A DNA stretch of 64,000 bases from Marinobacter adhaerens HP15 (lineage in GTDB: Bacteria; Pseudomonadota; Gammaproteobacteria; Pseudomonadales; Oleiphilaceae), in contig NC_017506.1 in assembly GCF_000166295.1 (NCBI RefSeq), positions 4,030,001 to 4,094,000 on the forward strand. Reading direction: 5' to 3'. Positions within the stretch are counted from its first letter, which is position 1; every line of letters begins with the position of its first letter. The position numbers and the translations under genes are program-made. Under the pieces are notes generated by a model that did no database searches, was not told where the DNA came from, and saw only the letters and a program-made list of their open reading frames with translations. Of the stretch, positions 1-8,644 are shown piece after piece.

Positions 1-1250
1 AGATTCCCGAGGATCTCGAATCCGTCACCTTTCGGGATGATGCCGGTGAAAATCCGGCAGCTGCCGGTGTCAGTCAGGAAACGGTTGATGCCCTGTGGCG
101 CAGCGTCCAGAGCCTTTACCGGACCGGCGTGCACCCGGGTATCCAGATTTCCATCCGCCACAAGGGTGAGCAGGTTCTGCACCGGGCGATTGGCCATGCC
201 AGTGGCAATGGCCCCCATGACCCGCGCGACGCCGCCAAGGTTCCGATGACGACTGATACCCCGATCTGCTACTTCTCCGCCTCCAAGGCGGTGACGGCAC
301 TGCTTATGCACATGCTGGCGGAACAGGGCCTGGTCAACCTGATGGATCCCGTCTCCTACTACTGCCCGGAGTTCGGGGTTAACGGGAAAAGGACTATCAC
401 CGTTCACCAGATTCTTTCTCACCGCGGGGGCATTCCTGCCATTCCACGGGAAACGCCGATTGATGTGCTGTGGGATAACGATGAAATCTGGCGTCTGCTC
501 TGTGCTGCACGACCGGTGGAAGTGGACGGCGCCAAGGTGGCCTATCACGCCATCACCGGCGGTTTTGTCCTGCAGCGGGTATTGGAACGCGTCACGGGCG
601 ACTCCATTGAAAAATACCTCGACAAGCATTTGCGTCGGCCCATGGGCATGAAATGGTTTACCTATGGCATTGCCCCGGAGCATCTCGATGAGCTGGCCTG
701 CAATTACGCCACCGGACCCACGCCGCGTTTCCCCGTTTCCTGGGTTGTAAATCGCGCGCTGGGTGGCGATATCCGGACCGTCGAGCGGGTTACCAATGAC
801 CCGAGGTTCCAGGAAGCGGTGATTCCGGCGGGCAATCTGTGCGGCACCGCCGAGGAAATGGGCCGCTTCTTCCAGATGATGCTGAATGGCGGGCTCTGGA
901 ACGGCCGTCGTATCTGCAGCGAAATCACCATCCGCCGGGCTATTCAACAGTTCGGTTCGCTTCAGATAGACCGCACCATGATGATACCCATGCGCTTCAG
1001 TGCCGGCATGATGCTGGGTGGCAATCCGGTGGGCCTCTGGGGGCAGAACAGCCGGTTTGCTTTCGGTCACGTCGGTCTGATCAACAAGCTGTGTTGGGCG
1101 GATGCGGCCCGTGATATTTCGGTCAGTCTGCTGAACACCGGAATCCCGATCGTCGGTCATCACCTGCCGGCACTGGCGAAGTTCGTGTATACCGTGGGCA
1201 ATCGTTTTCCACTGATACCCGAGCACCGGCGACCGCTGATCGCCGCCTGA
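1..1250 (+). CDS. Serine hydrolase, beta-lactamase/esterase EstB family (5' partial)
   Basis: The frame is open from the left edge (first full codon at base 3), so the N-terminus lies outside the window and the GTG at 129 is probably internal. The visible part resembles class C beta-lactamase-like serine hydrolases, which act as esterases or peptidases. The nucleophile motif SxxK is seen as SASK, residues 50-53 counted from base 129. A late HxG motif (FGHVG) lies where the KTG/HTG box is expected. The middle YxN box is not clear: YHAITGG lies at about the right place. No signal peptide can be judged because the start is missing. The substrate is unknown; family assignment is firm, function is not. 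Confidence 0.8.
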   Translation, partial: IPEDLESVTFRDDAGENPAAAGVSQETVDALWRSVQSLYRTGVHPGIQISIRHKGEQVLHRAIGHASGNGPHDPRDAAKVPMTTDTPICYFSASKAVTALLMHMLAEQGLVNLMDPVSYYCPEFGVNGKRTITVHQILSHRGGIPAIPRETPIDVLWDNDEIWRLLCAARPVEVDGAKVAYHAITGGFVLQRVLERVTGDSIEKYLDKHLRRPMGMKWFTYGIAPEHLDELACNYATGPTPRFPVSWVVNRALGGDIRTVERVTNDPRFQEAVIPAGNLCGTAEEMGRFFQMMLNGGLWNGRRICSEITIRRAIQQFGSLQIDRTMMIPMRFSAGMMLGGNPVGLWGQNSRFAFGHVGLINKLCWADAARDISVSLLNTGIPIVGHHLPALAKFVYTVGNRFPLIPEHRRPLIAA

Positions 1251-1260
1251 GGCAAAGGGT

Positions 1261-1605
1261 TCAGAGCGTCCTGAGCTGGGCTTCGAGTATGCCCAGCACG
1301 GAGGACAGAATGTCCCTGAAATCCGTCAGAGTCTGGGTGCGCTGGATAACGTCTTCCCGGTTTTCATCAAGTCGCTCAAGCTTGGGCACAACCCGGCGTA
1401 TGCCTTCTGTAATTACCTCATAGGGGTAATGGTGGTCCTGGATACTGAGCTTGTTTATCTCGGCCACTTCCTGGCTGAAGATGCTGATAATGTCGTACAG
1501 CATGTCCTTGTGGTGAATGCTGCTGGCTTCCCAGTAGGCATCGTCCAGCAGTTCCAGCAGCGACAGATATTCACGGAGGGTATCCGCCACGGATGTCTGG
1601 GTCAT
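1261..1605 (-). CDS. Conserved hypothetical protein, 114 aa, helical
   Basis: Not recognised. A small acidic protein predicted to be almost entirely alpha-helical, with no signal peptide or membrane segment. It has an aromatic/histidine patch in the middle (IHHKD, then DHHYPYE about 30 residues later). It converges with the serine hydrolase, ending 10 bases from its stop. A purine-rich ribosome site (CAGGAGCTCCC on the minus strand) lies just upstream of the ATG at 1605, which supports this start. No function is proposed. Confidence 0.6.
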   Translation of the reverse strand: MTQTSVADTLREYLSLLELLDDAYWEASSIHHKDMLYDIISIFSQEVAEINKLSIQDHHYPYEVITEGIRRVVPKLERLDENREDVIQRTQTLTDFRDILSSVLGILEAQLRTL

Positions 1606-1700
1606 GGGAGCTCCTGTCGGTGGGCAATGTCGTCTCTACAGGGAACTATAGCAGGGGTTCTGTCGTCTGGATGACAGGAGGTCCGGCAGAGCTGAAAATA

Positions 1701-1722
1701 AAAATGAAACTCTATTCATTTT
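1701..1722. repeat. Perfect 8-bp inverted repeat, operator-like
   Basis: AAAATGAA and TTCATTTT are separated by 6 bases in the AT-rich divergent region between the two small genes starting at 1605 and 1802. The size and spacing suit a dimeric repressor site; no known regulator is recognised. Confidence 0.4.
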
Positions 1723-1801
1723 AATTGCACTATGTCGGACAGTTGTGCAGACTTGCGTGATGGGAAAAGGATCTATCACGACTCATTGGACGAGAAGCCG
1801 A

Positions 1802-2053
1802 ATGGACAAGCCCACACCCCCCAGTAACCAGCCCGCCTCCCGCGAGGTCAAGCTGGACCATCACGACAGCGTTCGCAATCATGTGCACCAGCAGGTGCGC
1901 TCTGAAGTTGAACGGCTGGAGCGCCGAATAGAAACCCTGCGTCTTGTCAAAGCACCCCACGCGGCCATCATGATCTCCACCTATGAACGCATGATCGACC
2001 GCAAGAAAGGCTTCCTGCAGAACTGGGACCTCAGGGATGGCGGCGCCGGCTAG
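1802..2053 (+). CDS. Conserved hypothetical protein, 83 aa
   Basis: Not recognised. I prefer the ATG at 1802 (protein begins MDKPTPPSN) over an upstream in-frame start at 1745, because the intervening codons look non-coding. The protein is hydrophilic, with a central charged helix (VRSEVERLERRIETLR) that could form a short coiled coil, and no signal or membrane segment. Its stop overlaps by 4 bases the stop end of the convergent lipoprotein gene. Confidence 0.55.
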   Translation: MDKPTPPSNQPASREVKLDHHDSVRNHVHQQVRSEVERLERRIETLRLVKAPHAAIMISTYERMIDRKKGFLQNWDLRDGGAG

Positions 2054-3120
2054 CGGCCGGCGACAGGCACCGTTGTCCAGCTGGTAATCGCGTCGGCATC
2101 TTCCTGGTAGGTGCAATTGGCCGGATTCGGAATGGTGTCCTGCCCGTCGGTTGAGTCAGGGTCGTCAATGCGCGCTGGCTCGCCGTTCGAGGCAAAAATC
2201 CTCACCAGATCCATGTTGTAATCCAGCTCGACTCTCAGGCAGTCCGGGCTGTTGTCTCCCAGGCCATAACCTGGATAGCGATCGAGTGTGATCACCTCGG
2301 ATTCGTCATTCTTTATAAACAGCGTGTCGGTGTTTTCGTCAATGAAATCCTGGCGCAGTTCAATGCCGCCATGGTTCCGACTCAGGTAGTCCGCAGTTGC
2401 AAACTCGGTGGGGCTGTAGCCCAGTGTCATGAAACTGTTGGCATCAAACCGGCTGCCTGCCAGCACGCTGACCAGTTCCGGCTGGGCCGCCTGCTCCTCT
2501 TCTTCAACACTGCGGCTGACATACTGGATCGTGCGATATACCTTGTTGTCGAGGTCCGAGCCTTCCGGGCCATCCGGCAGGTAACGCCAGTCGAGCGTCG
2601 GGTAGATCCAGAGCTGGTCGTTCAGCGGCAGAATGGCAATCACCGCCGACTGGTCTGTGAACCGGATCTGCGCGCCGTTGCCCCGGCTGTTGTAGGTGCC
2701 TGCGACACCATCTGCAATCCTCTGGCTGATGTATCGTTTGCCTTCCTGGAAATTGGTGACTTCGCCGGAGGCCAGCACCTGGTTCATCAGGTCCAGCGGG
2801 TTGCGCACGCTGTCATAGCTGGTGCCGGCGTCCGTTGGCGTGGCGCGGATGAAAACCTCGATGTGGTTGCGTATTTCGCTGGTGGTATCAAGGTCATCGG
2901 AATCGTCTGCTTCCGGCTGGATGCCCCGGTAAAAGTTCCAGAAACGGGTATTGCCGAGGTTGTCCGGTGCCACCTCCGTGTTTTCCAGGTTGAAGCTTGA
3001 GAACGTCAGATCCACATTGGTCGCCGGATTGAACGCGGAAGGTCCGGTATCCTCAAGTCCGCAGCCACTCAGGACAAGTGTGGTCATGGAAACAGCGGCG
3101 AAAATGCAGGAATGTCTCAT
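2050..3120 (-). CDS. Putative lipoprotein, 356 aa
   Basis: The N-terminus is a lipoprotein signal: a short basic start, a hydrophobic core and the lipobox LSGC with cysteine at residue 20. The mature part (VDLTFSSFNL, several WIYPTLDWRYLP-type aromatic strands) looks beta-rich and contains no enzyme motif I recognise. The residue after the lipid cysteine is Gly, not Asp, so outer-membrane sorting is plausible. It is divergent from the hybrid sensor kinase, about 130 bases away. Whether the kinase senses something this lipoprotein binds is only a guess. Confidence 0.7.
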   Translation of the reverse strand: MRHSCIFAAVSMTTLVLSGCGLEDTGPSAFNPATNVDLTFSSFNLENTEVAPDNLGNTRFWNFYRGIQPEADDSDDLDTTSEIRNHIEVFIRATPTDAGTSYDSVRNPLDLMNQVLASGEVTNFQEGKRYISQRIADGVAGTYNSRGNGAQIRFTDQSAVIAILPLNDQLWIYPTLDWRYLPDGPEGSDLDNKVYRTIQYVSRSVEEEEQAAQPELVSVLAGSRFDANSFMTLGYSPTEFATADYLSRNHGGIELRQDFIDENTDTLFIKNDESEVITLDRYPGYGLGDNSPDCLRVELDYNMDLVRIFASNGEPARIDDPDSTDGQDTIPNPANCTYQEDADAITSWTTVPVAGR

Positions 3121-3247
3121 TTCAGATGGCCCCGGGATGCGAAAAACGGTGTAAACGGCTAAAGTGAGTCGCCGGGACGGTATAGCCCCGGCGTGGCTAC
3201 TGACAGTAAAACAAAAAACCGGTATCTACCCTCGCGGAGATCACATT

Positions 3248-6200
3248 TTGCGGCAACGGCTTGAATTGGCGCTTCCAGCGGTGACGTCTTTGGTAGCGGT
3301 CCTGCTGTTCCTGGTCACGGCCATGATGCCGGCGTCGGCCAGTGCGGCCGGGCCCTGCCATGATGGCGAGATTGTACTGGACGGCGGTATCGAGAGTATC
3401 CGTGATCTGGGTGGCTGCATCTGGTATCTCGAGGACCCGGGGCAGGAACTGACCCTCGATGAGGTTCGCGCTCTCGAATCGGGTGCCTTTACCCGCCACG
3501 AAGGCGGTGTGTTGAACTTCGGCTACACGGAATCCGCATATTGGGTGCGCCTGGATCTCCGCTCCGTGGGCAATCCTGACCAGAACGGATGGATCCTTGA
3601 GCTTGCCCTGCCTCTGGTGGATGAAGTCACCCTGTTCATGGTCCGCGACGGGGATCTGGTTGATCAGCGACAGGCGGGTTATGAGGACAACTGGGTGGAA
3701 CGGGACCTCGCCGTCCCCAACCCGACATTCCGCCTTTCACTGGCACCGGATTCCCTGAGCCACGTCTACTTGCGGGTGGTCAACACCAATACTTTCCGTC
3801 TGCCGATCAGCCTCTGGCACCCGGACAGCTACATTGAAAAAGTCTCGGTGGATGAGCTGGTGCGGGGCATCCTGCTTGGTTCGGTGCTGGCCATTCTTGC
3901 CTACAACCTGTTCGTCGCGGTCTCGGTTCGCGAGCGGAGCAACATCTATTACGTGCTCTACCTGGTCTTTGCGGCCATCTTTATCTTCACCGAACAGGTT
4001 CACGGTATCCAGCTTCTCGACAGCCGGCCCGCTCTGTTCGACAAGCAGTTCCTGCACTTCCAGATCATTCTGACCTGGTTCTGGGGCCTGCTGATGGCAA
4101 GGTCGCTGCTTGAAACCCGGGAACGGTCGGCCGATCTTGATCAGGTCATCCGCCTGTGCCTGTATTCGGTGGTTGCCACTTTCGTGCTGTCGCTGTTCCT
4201 GCCCTACCACGTCGCCATGGAATGGATTGTGGTTGGCTCCATTCTGCTGAGCCTGATTCTGATCGTGGTCAGTTACCTGTCCTGGCGCTATTACAATCCG
4301 GCGGCCCGTTCCTATTTTTTCGCCTGGACACTGGCGCTGGTGGGCTTCGGTATCTATGCCCTGACGGTGATGGGCATACTGCCATTGAACACCTTCACCG
4401 CTTACTCACCCCAGTTTGGTCTGACCGCCCAGATCATCCTGTTTTCTTTTGCCCTCGCCGACAGGATCAAACAGGTCCAGGGCGAGGCCCTGGGCTGGAG
4501 CCAGCGGGCGCTGTCGAACCTTCAGCGTTACCAGTCGCTGTTCGATAACGCCATCGAGGGCGTGTTCCAGATGTCGCCGGACCGGCGATTTGTCACGGCC
4601 AATCCCGCCATGGCGCGCCTGCTGGGCTATAACAGCAGCCGCGAGTTGCTCAAGCGGAACCCGGACGTACTGGAAACCTGCATCGCCGACGAGCGGTTGC
4701 GGCGGCTGGTGATCGAGCAGCTGGAGGCCCGGGGCACGGTCAAGGGCATTGAGGCCCGATACCTGACCCGGGACGGTGACGAGCGCTGGGCGACCATCTC
4801 ACTGCATACGGTGTATGACACCGAGGGTGAGCCGACCCATCTGGAAGGCACCTGCATCGACGCCACCGAAAGTCACAATCGCTTGAGGATCGAGAGGGAG
4901 CGCGAGCAGGAGCGTCTTGAGAAGGAGCTTGCCCGCAATTCCGCGGAGGCGAAAAGCCAGTTCCTGGCCAATATGAGCCATGAGATCCGCACACCGCTGG
5001 CAGCCATCATCGGTTACGGAGAAACGCTGCTTGATCCGGATCTCAGTGAACCGGAGAAAAGAAGCAGTGCCGAGACGGTGGTGCGCAGCGGCCGACATCT
5101 GCTGGACCTGGTCAACGACATCCTCGACCACTCGAAAATCGACGCCAACAAACTGGATGTGGACATCGTATCGGTCAATCTGCCGGAGCTTCTTGATGAG
5201 ATTCGCGCCTTCTTCGCGCCAAGAGCCCGGGAAAAAGGACTGGATTTCAGCATCATCTGCGAATACCCGTTGCCGGAGCAGGTACGCACCGACCCCACCC
5301 GACTGCGCCAGATCATCATCAACCTGTGTGGTAATGCCCTTAAATTTACCGATAAGGGGTCCATTTCCCTGGTGGTCCGTTGTGATCGCGATCAGGAATT
5401 GCTCGTGGCCCGGGTCGTGGATACCGGCATTGGCATGAAGCCGGAGCAATTGGGGCGGCTGTTCGATCCCTTTGCCCAGGGCAGCGCCGCCATTTCCAGG
5501 CAATATGGTGGCACTGGCCTCGGGCTCAGCATTTCCCGGCGTCTGGCGGAAATGCTTGGCGGCAGTATCCGGGTGAACAGCACCTATGGCGAGGGCAGCG
5601 AGTTTGAGCTTTCGATCCGGACAGGGCCACTGGATGAGGTGCATTTCCTGCGCGATGCCTCGGAGCTGAGCCAGCGCCGCCGGACCATCCCCATGGTTGT
5701 CGCGCCGCGATTGTCAGGGCGTATCCTGTGTGCCGAGGACAACGAGGTGAACCGGCGGCTTGTTTCCCTGCTGGTGTCTCGAACCGGAGCCGAGCTTGTC
5801 CATGTGAGCAACGGAGCGGAAGCCCTGGAATTGGCGATTCGCGAACCCTTTGATCTGATCCTGATGGACATACAGATGCCGGTGATGAACGGCCGTGACG
5901 CCACGGCGGCACTTCGAGAAGCCGGGGTGAATACGCCGGTCATCGCGCTCACCGCCAATGTGATGTCCGAGGACATTGCCGACTATCGCCTGGCCGGCTG
6001 CAATGAACACCTGGCGAAGCCCATCGACAAGCAGCGCTTCTATGAAACACTGGGACGATACCTGTCGGTGACGCCGGCCTCCGCTAATGAACGAACCTCA
6101 CGCTATCAGGGCAAGGTGCTGGTTGCCGAAGACAACACGGAAAACCGGCAGCTGGTAGAGCGTATGCTGCGCCGGGAAGGTCTGGACGTCGTGGCAGTGA

Positions 6201-6781
6201 CCGGCGGCGAGGACGCGGTTCGGACTGCATTGTCTGATACGGTTCATCTGGTGCTGATGGACCGTCACATGCCGGGAATGGATGGTGTTGATGCCACCAG
6301 GTTGCTGCGCCAGGCCGGGTTCCGCCGGCCGGTGATTGCCTTTACAGCCGGCGATCAGCAGGAAACCGATGCATTGCTTGAGGCCGGTTGTGACGGCGTG
6401 CTGAACAAGCCCATTGATCAGTCCCACCTGACGGCCCTACTGGATCGGCTGCTGGGCACGGGCCCCGTTTTCGCCGCGGATACCGGTGAAGACGCTGAAA
6501 TTGCCCACCTGGTGGCACAGTTTCTTGACGGGCTTGCCGCGCGGCGGACCCGAATGGATGCCGCGCTGGCGGACGCAGATCGTGAAGCAATGAAAACCGA
6601 AGCCCACCAGATCAAGGGCACGGCGGGTGCCATGGGCTATCCGCTGATGACCCGACAGGCGGGTATACTGGAAGAGCTGCTGAAAGTCACTGAGCCGGAC
6701 TGGGAACGTGTTCGCAGCGAACTGAAGGAACTCGGTGAAATGATAGACCGTGCCCTCGCCGCTGCGAAAACGCCAGGCTGA
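3248..6781 (+). CDS. Hybrid sensor histidine kinase, 7TMR-DISM type, with two REC domains and Hpt
   Basis: Membrane sensor of a multistep phosphorelay. I place the start at TTG 3248 because GGAGA lies 7 bases upstream and a signal peptide follows directly (ending near ASASA); an open GTG at 3164 lacks a ribosome site. Order of domains (residues from 3248): periplasmic 7TMR-DISMED2 about 45-185, seven membrane helices about 200-410, PAS about 427-550, HisKA with phosphoacceptor H578 (MSHEIRTP), HATPase with GGTGLGLS near 755, REC1 with D874, REC2 with D1005, and Hpt with H1120 (EAHQIKGTAG). All phosphotransfer residues are intact. DISMED2 domains are thought to bind carbohydrate-like ligands; the ligand here is unknown. 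It is followed by a membrane protein and a receiver-only protein in the same operon. Confidence 0.9.
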   Translation: MRQRLELALPAVTSLVAVLLFLVTAMMPASASAAGPCHDGEIVLDGGIESIRDLGGCIWYLEDPGQELTLDEVRALESGAFTRHEGGVLNFGYTESAYWVRLDLRSVGNPDQNGWILELALPLVDEVTLFMVRDGDLVDQRQAGYEDNWVERDLAVPNPTFRLSLAPDSLSHVYLRVVNTNTFRLPISLWHPDSYIEKVSVDELVRGILLGSVLAILAYNLFVAVSVRERSNIYYVLYLVFAAIFIFTEQVHGIQLLDSRPALFDKQFLHFQIILTWFWGLLMARSLLETRERSADLDQVIRLCLYSVVATFVLSLFLPYHVAMEWIVVGSILLSLILIVVSYLSWRYYNPAARSYFFAWTLALVGFGIYALTVMGILPLNTFTAYSPQFGLTAQIILFSFALADRIKQVQGEALGWSQRALSNLQRYQSLFDNAIEGVFQMSPDRRFVTANPAMARLLGYNSSRELLKRNPDVLETCIADERLRRLVIEQLEARGTVKGIEARYLTRDGDERWATISLHTVYDTEGEPTHLEGTCIDATESHNRLRIEREREQERLEKELARNSAEAKSQFLANMSHEIRTPLAAIIGYGETLLDPDLSEPEKRSSAETVVRSGRHLLDLVNDILDHSKIDANKLDVDIVSVNLPELLDEIRAFFAPRAREKGLDFSIICEYPLPEQVRTDPTRLRQIIINLCGNALKFTDKGSISLVVRCDRDQELLVARVVDTGIGMKPEQLGRLFDPFAQGSAAISRQYGGTGLGLSISRRLAEMLGGSIRVNSTYGEGSEFELSIRTGPLDEVHFLRDASELSQRRRTIPMVVAPRLSGRILCAEDNEVNRRLVSLLVSRTGAELVHVSNGAEALELAIREPFDLILMDIQMPVMNGRDATAALREAGVNTPVIALTANVMSEDIADYRLAGCNEHLAKPIDKQRFYETLGRYLSVTPASANERTSRYQGKVLVAEDNTENRQLVERMLRREGLDVVAVTGGEDAVRTALSDTVHLVLMDRHMPGMDGVDATRLLRQAGFRRPVIAFTAGDQQETDALLEAGCDGVLNKPIDQSHLTALLDRLLGTGPVFAADTGEDAEIAHLVAQFLDGLAARRTRMDAALADADREAMKTEAHQIKGTAGAMGYPLMTRQAGILEELLKVTEPDWERVRSELKELGEMIDRALAAAKTPG

Positions 6782-6813
6782 CGTGTGTGAGTATGACCAA
6801 CAGGAAGAACCCG

Positions 6814-7371
6814 ATGAGTGAGCTGCCGGAACGCCGAGAACACCATTCCCTGAGCATGATGTATGGTACCTATGCCGACATCCTGTTTGTGTTGTTTCCC
6901 TTTCTGATTATCGGTATGCAACGGTTGTGGGAAGGCCGGCTTTACGAAACCCTGCTGCGACCGGACCTGAGCATCGCCGCCGCTATCCTTGCCGGTCTGG
7001 CTATCGGCAAATTCGTGCTCGGTCTCGTGACCAACCGGGAGCTCGGGCGCTACAAGGAGCGGATTGTTTTCTTCATTGCCCTGACGCTTTTCGTGGTGCT
7101 GGGGCCGGCAATCATTCTGATCCTGAGTATACTGGGAAGCGCGGATGTACCCGGTTTTGTAACCTTTGTTCAGCCGATCCTTCTGATTATTGCGATATCC
7201 CTCTACACAACCGCTGTGAGCATCAGCAATATACTGACACGGTTTGGCATGGAGGACGGGACGACGGCCAATCCGGAGACCTCGCCACGCCCTGACTACA
7301 GTGACATGAGCGAGCCCCGACCAGCGCCGCTGGACCTGCCGCGGCGCACAGGCAACGACCCGACAGTTTGA
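6814..7371 (+). CDS. Small integral membrane protein, 185 aa
   Basis: Not recognised. Four hydrophobic segments are visible (around LFVLFPFLIIGM, AAAILAGLAIG, IVFFIALTLFVVLG and ILLIIAISLYTTAV), with a hydrophilic proline-rich C-terminal tail. The ATG at 6814 is chosen because AGGAAG stands about 6 bases upstream; in-frame GTG 6787 and ATG 6793 lack such a site. It sits 32 bases after the hybrid kinase and 14 bases before the receiver protein, so it is almost certainly co-transcribed and may be an accessory to that phosphorelay. No function can be read from motifs. Confidence 0.7.
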   Translation: MSELPERREHHSLSMMYGTYADILFVLFPFLIIGMQRLWEGRLYETLLRPDLSIAAAILAGLAIGKFVLGLVTNRELGRYKERIVFFIALTLFVVLGPAIILILSILGSADVPGFVTFVQPILLIIAISLYTTAVSISNILTRFGMEDGTTANPETSPRPDYSDMSEPRPAPLDLPRRTGNDPTV

Positions 7372-7385
7372 GAGGAGCAACCCAC

Positions 7386-7799
7386 ATGACGGATCTGAAA
7401 GTGCTGGTAGTGGAAGATGAGCCTGTGATGCGAGAGCGGCTCGTGGATATGCTCTACAACGCTGGCGCAACCAAGGTGATCGAGTGTATTGACGCAGCTT
7501 CCGCCAGGACGGCTTTCAAGGCCGGGGAATTTCACATCATCCTGCTGGATCTGGGGTTGCCGGACGGCGATGGGCACGAACTGATGCTGGAATTCAAGGA
7601 CGCCCGTGAGGAGCAGCACATTGTGCTGGTGACGGCGGACGATTCGATCGAGAGTATTCAGCGTGCGATCAGTGCCGGCGCTAACGGCTACGTGGTCAAG
7701 CCTTACTCCCAGGAAAAAATACACGATGTGGTCAACAATTACGCCATGGTTCACGGCGGCGATATGGCGATGATGCAGGGTCTGAACCGGCGCCACTGA
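7386..7799 (+). CDS. Stand-alone response regulator receiver protein, 137 aa
   Basis: A single REC domain with no output domain. The conserved set is complete: acidic pair E10/D11, phosphoacceptor D55 (ILLDLGLPDGDG), T83 and K105-P106. The ATG at 7386 follows a GAGAGGAG ribosome site; the ATG-like extension from 7368 would overlap the preceding gene. As the last gene of the kinase operon it is the likely terminal phosphate acceptor from the Hpt domain, acting by protein contact, as CheY-like proteins do. The target is not evident. Confidence 0.88.
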   Translation: MTDLKVLVVEDEPVMRERLVDMLYNAGATKVIECIDAASARTAFKAGEFHIILLDLGLPDGDGHELMLEFKDAREEQHIVLVTADDSIESIQRAISAGANGYVVKPYSQEKIHDVVNNYAMVHGGDMAMMQGLNRRH

Positions 7800-7810
7800 C
7801 CGGTTCAGAC
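7780..7810 (+). terminator. Hairpin at the end of the phosphorelay operon
   Basis: A perfect 11-bp inverted repeat (GTCTGAACCGG / CCGGTTCAGAC, 9-base loop) spans the receiver gene stop codon. There is no T-run after it, so it may stabilise the 3' end or act weakly in both directions between converging genes. Confidence 0.4.
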
Positions 7811-7824
7811 ACGCGGCTTCTGAA

Positions 7825-8097
7825 TCAGGCGACCTGCCGGGCGATCCAGGAATTGTAACGGGTCGCCAATGCTCTGACGTACCTTGCCTCAGCGTCGTTC
7901 ATATTGCCCAGGACGCCCTTGAAGATCCAGCCCCGCTCATACACTCCCAGCACCCGCTGTTCGTCATCCAGATTGACGCGCTGATTAAGTTTTTTGCAGA
8001 TGGCATCCAGCAGCGGCAGCTTCTCCGGACGCTTGATCGGGCCCTGGCGATTGTTCATGGGCTGGTTTGCTGCGCGAGTTGTCGGATGTCTTTTCAT
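7825..8097 (-). CDS. Hypothetical protein, 90 aa, downstream of an attenuator-like leader
   Basis: Not recognised. A basic, soluble protein starting MKRHPTTRAAN, with a helical C-terminal half (VYERGWIFKGVLG, then AEARYVRALATRYNSW). The ATG at 8097 has a clear AAGGAG six bases upstream; an in-frame ATG 36 bases earlier lies within the leader and is not used here. The gene is preceded by a roughly 240-base leader that contains a terminator and a competing stem, suggesting regulated expression by transcription attenuation. The composition hints at nucleic-acid binding, but no motif supports it. Confidence 0.6.
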   Translation of the reverse strand: MKRHPTTRAANQPMNNRQGPIKRPEKLPLLDAICKKLNQRVNLDDEQRVLGVYERGWIFKGVLGNMNDAEARYVRALATRYNSWIARQVA

Positions 8098-8343
8098 GAT
8101 GTTCTCCTTGTCGTTTTGCGGCTGCAAAAACAAAACCCCGGTGCCTGAAGCGACCGGGGTTTCGCGGAGAAGCTGACCCGGTCGCTACATAGGCTCCCGG
8201 GACTGACCGAAAGCCGTTAGATGTCTTTCACCATCGCGCGAACAGACTGCCCTGCATGGCAACCTGCTGCTGTGTAAGCGCTGAACTGTGGAATCATTCT
8301 GGTCATACCGGCTCTTATGTTTCGGTTCGACTACCAGTGTATA
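8098..8343 (-). promoter_or_regulatory. Candidate attenuator leader (terminator/antiterminator pair)
   Basis: On the minus strand a 9-base segment (GCGACCGGG, bases 8177-8185) can pair perfectly with CCCGGTCGC (8150-8158). The latter overlaps the left arm and loop of the terminator stem at 8133-8162, so the two helices exclude each other. A further small stem is possible upstream (GGCT...AGCC). A TATACA box at 8338-8343 is a possible -10 element, with no convincing -35. No known riboswitch class is recognised. The mutually exclusive stems are seen directly; regulation is inferred. Confidence 0.5.
8129..8162 (-). terminator. Rho-independent terminator within the leader of the 90-aa gene
   Basis: Perfect 10-bp stem (AAACCCCGGT / ACCGGGGTTT, 10-base loop) at 8133-8162. 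On the minus strand it is followed by TTTTGTTTTT. It lies between the presumed promoter and the gene starting at 8097, so it would act as an attenuator. Confidence 0.7.
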
Positions 8344-8429
8344 GGCTAATGGGCCGTTTGCAATAGCCCGGCTTCTTCGGCAAACCCCTACAGACGGCCT
8401 CCAGGGGCGCTTGGCATAATTCTTTCCGT

Positions 8430-8525
8430 CACGTGTTTTACGTTGTGCAATCCCGACTGCCTGCCGCGCCAGGTAGTCGATGGATCTCTCCTTTCTACGC
8501 AGCCTCTATGGCTGCGTTTTTTTTT
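8430..8525 (+). ncRNA. Putative small RNA or short leader ending in a strong terminator
   Basis: No reading frame fits here. From about 8450 the plus strand can form a 7-bp hairpin (CTGCCTG / CAGGTAG with one G-U pair, about 8457-8477). A single-stranded stretch containing CTCTCCTTTC follows, complementary to ribosome-binding sites, and then the terminator stem at 8498-8516 with nine T. A possible -35 TTGGCA near 8410 has only a weak -10 partner. The arrangement is typical of a trans-acting sRNA; it could instead be an attenuated leader of the gene at 8645. The 5' end is uncertain. Confidence 0.45.
8498..8525 (+). terminator. Rho-independent terminator
   Basis: Perfect 7-bp stem CGCAGCC / GGCTGCG with loop TCTAT, followed by nine T residues (8517-8525). 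No protein gene precedes it on this strand within 700 bases, which is why an RNA gene is proposed upstream. Confidence 0.85.
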
Positions 8526-8644
8526 GGGTAGTGGAATCTTCGTAGCCATTACTTCTTACAGATTTTGCGGCCTGTCCCGGCGATAATTCGCACACTAATA
8601 GTCGATTAATCGCCATCAACAGACAGAGGTTGAAACCTAGCAAA

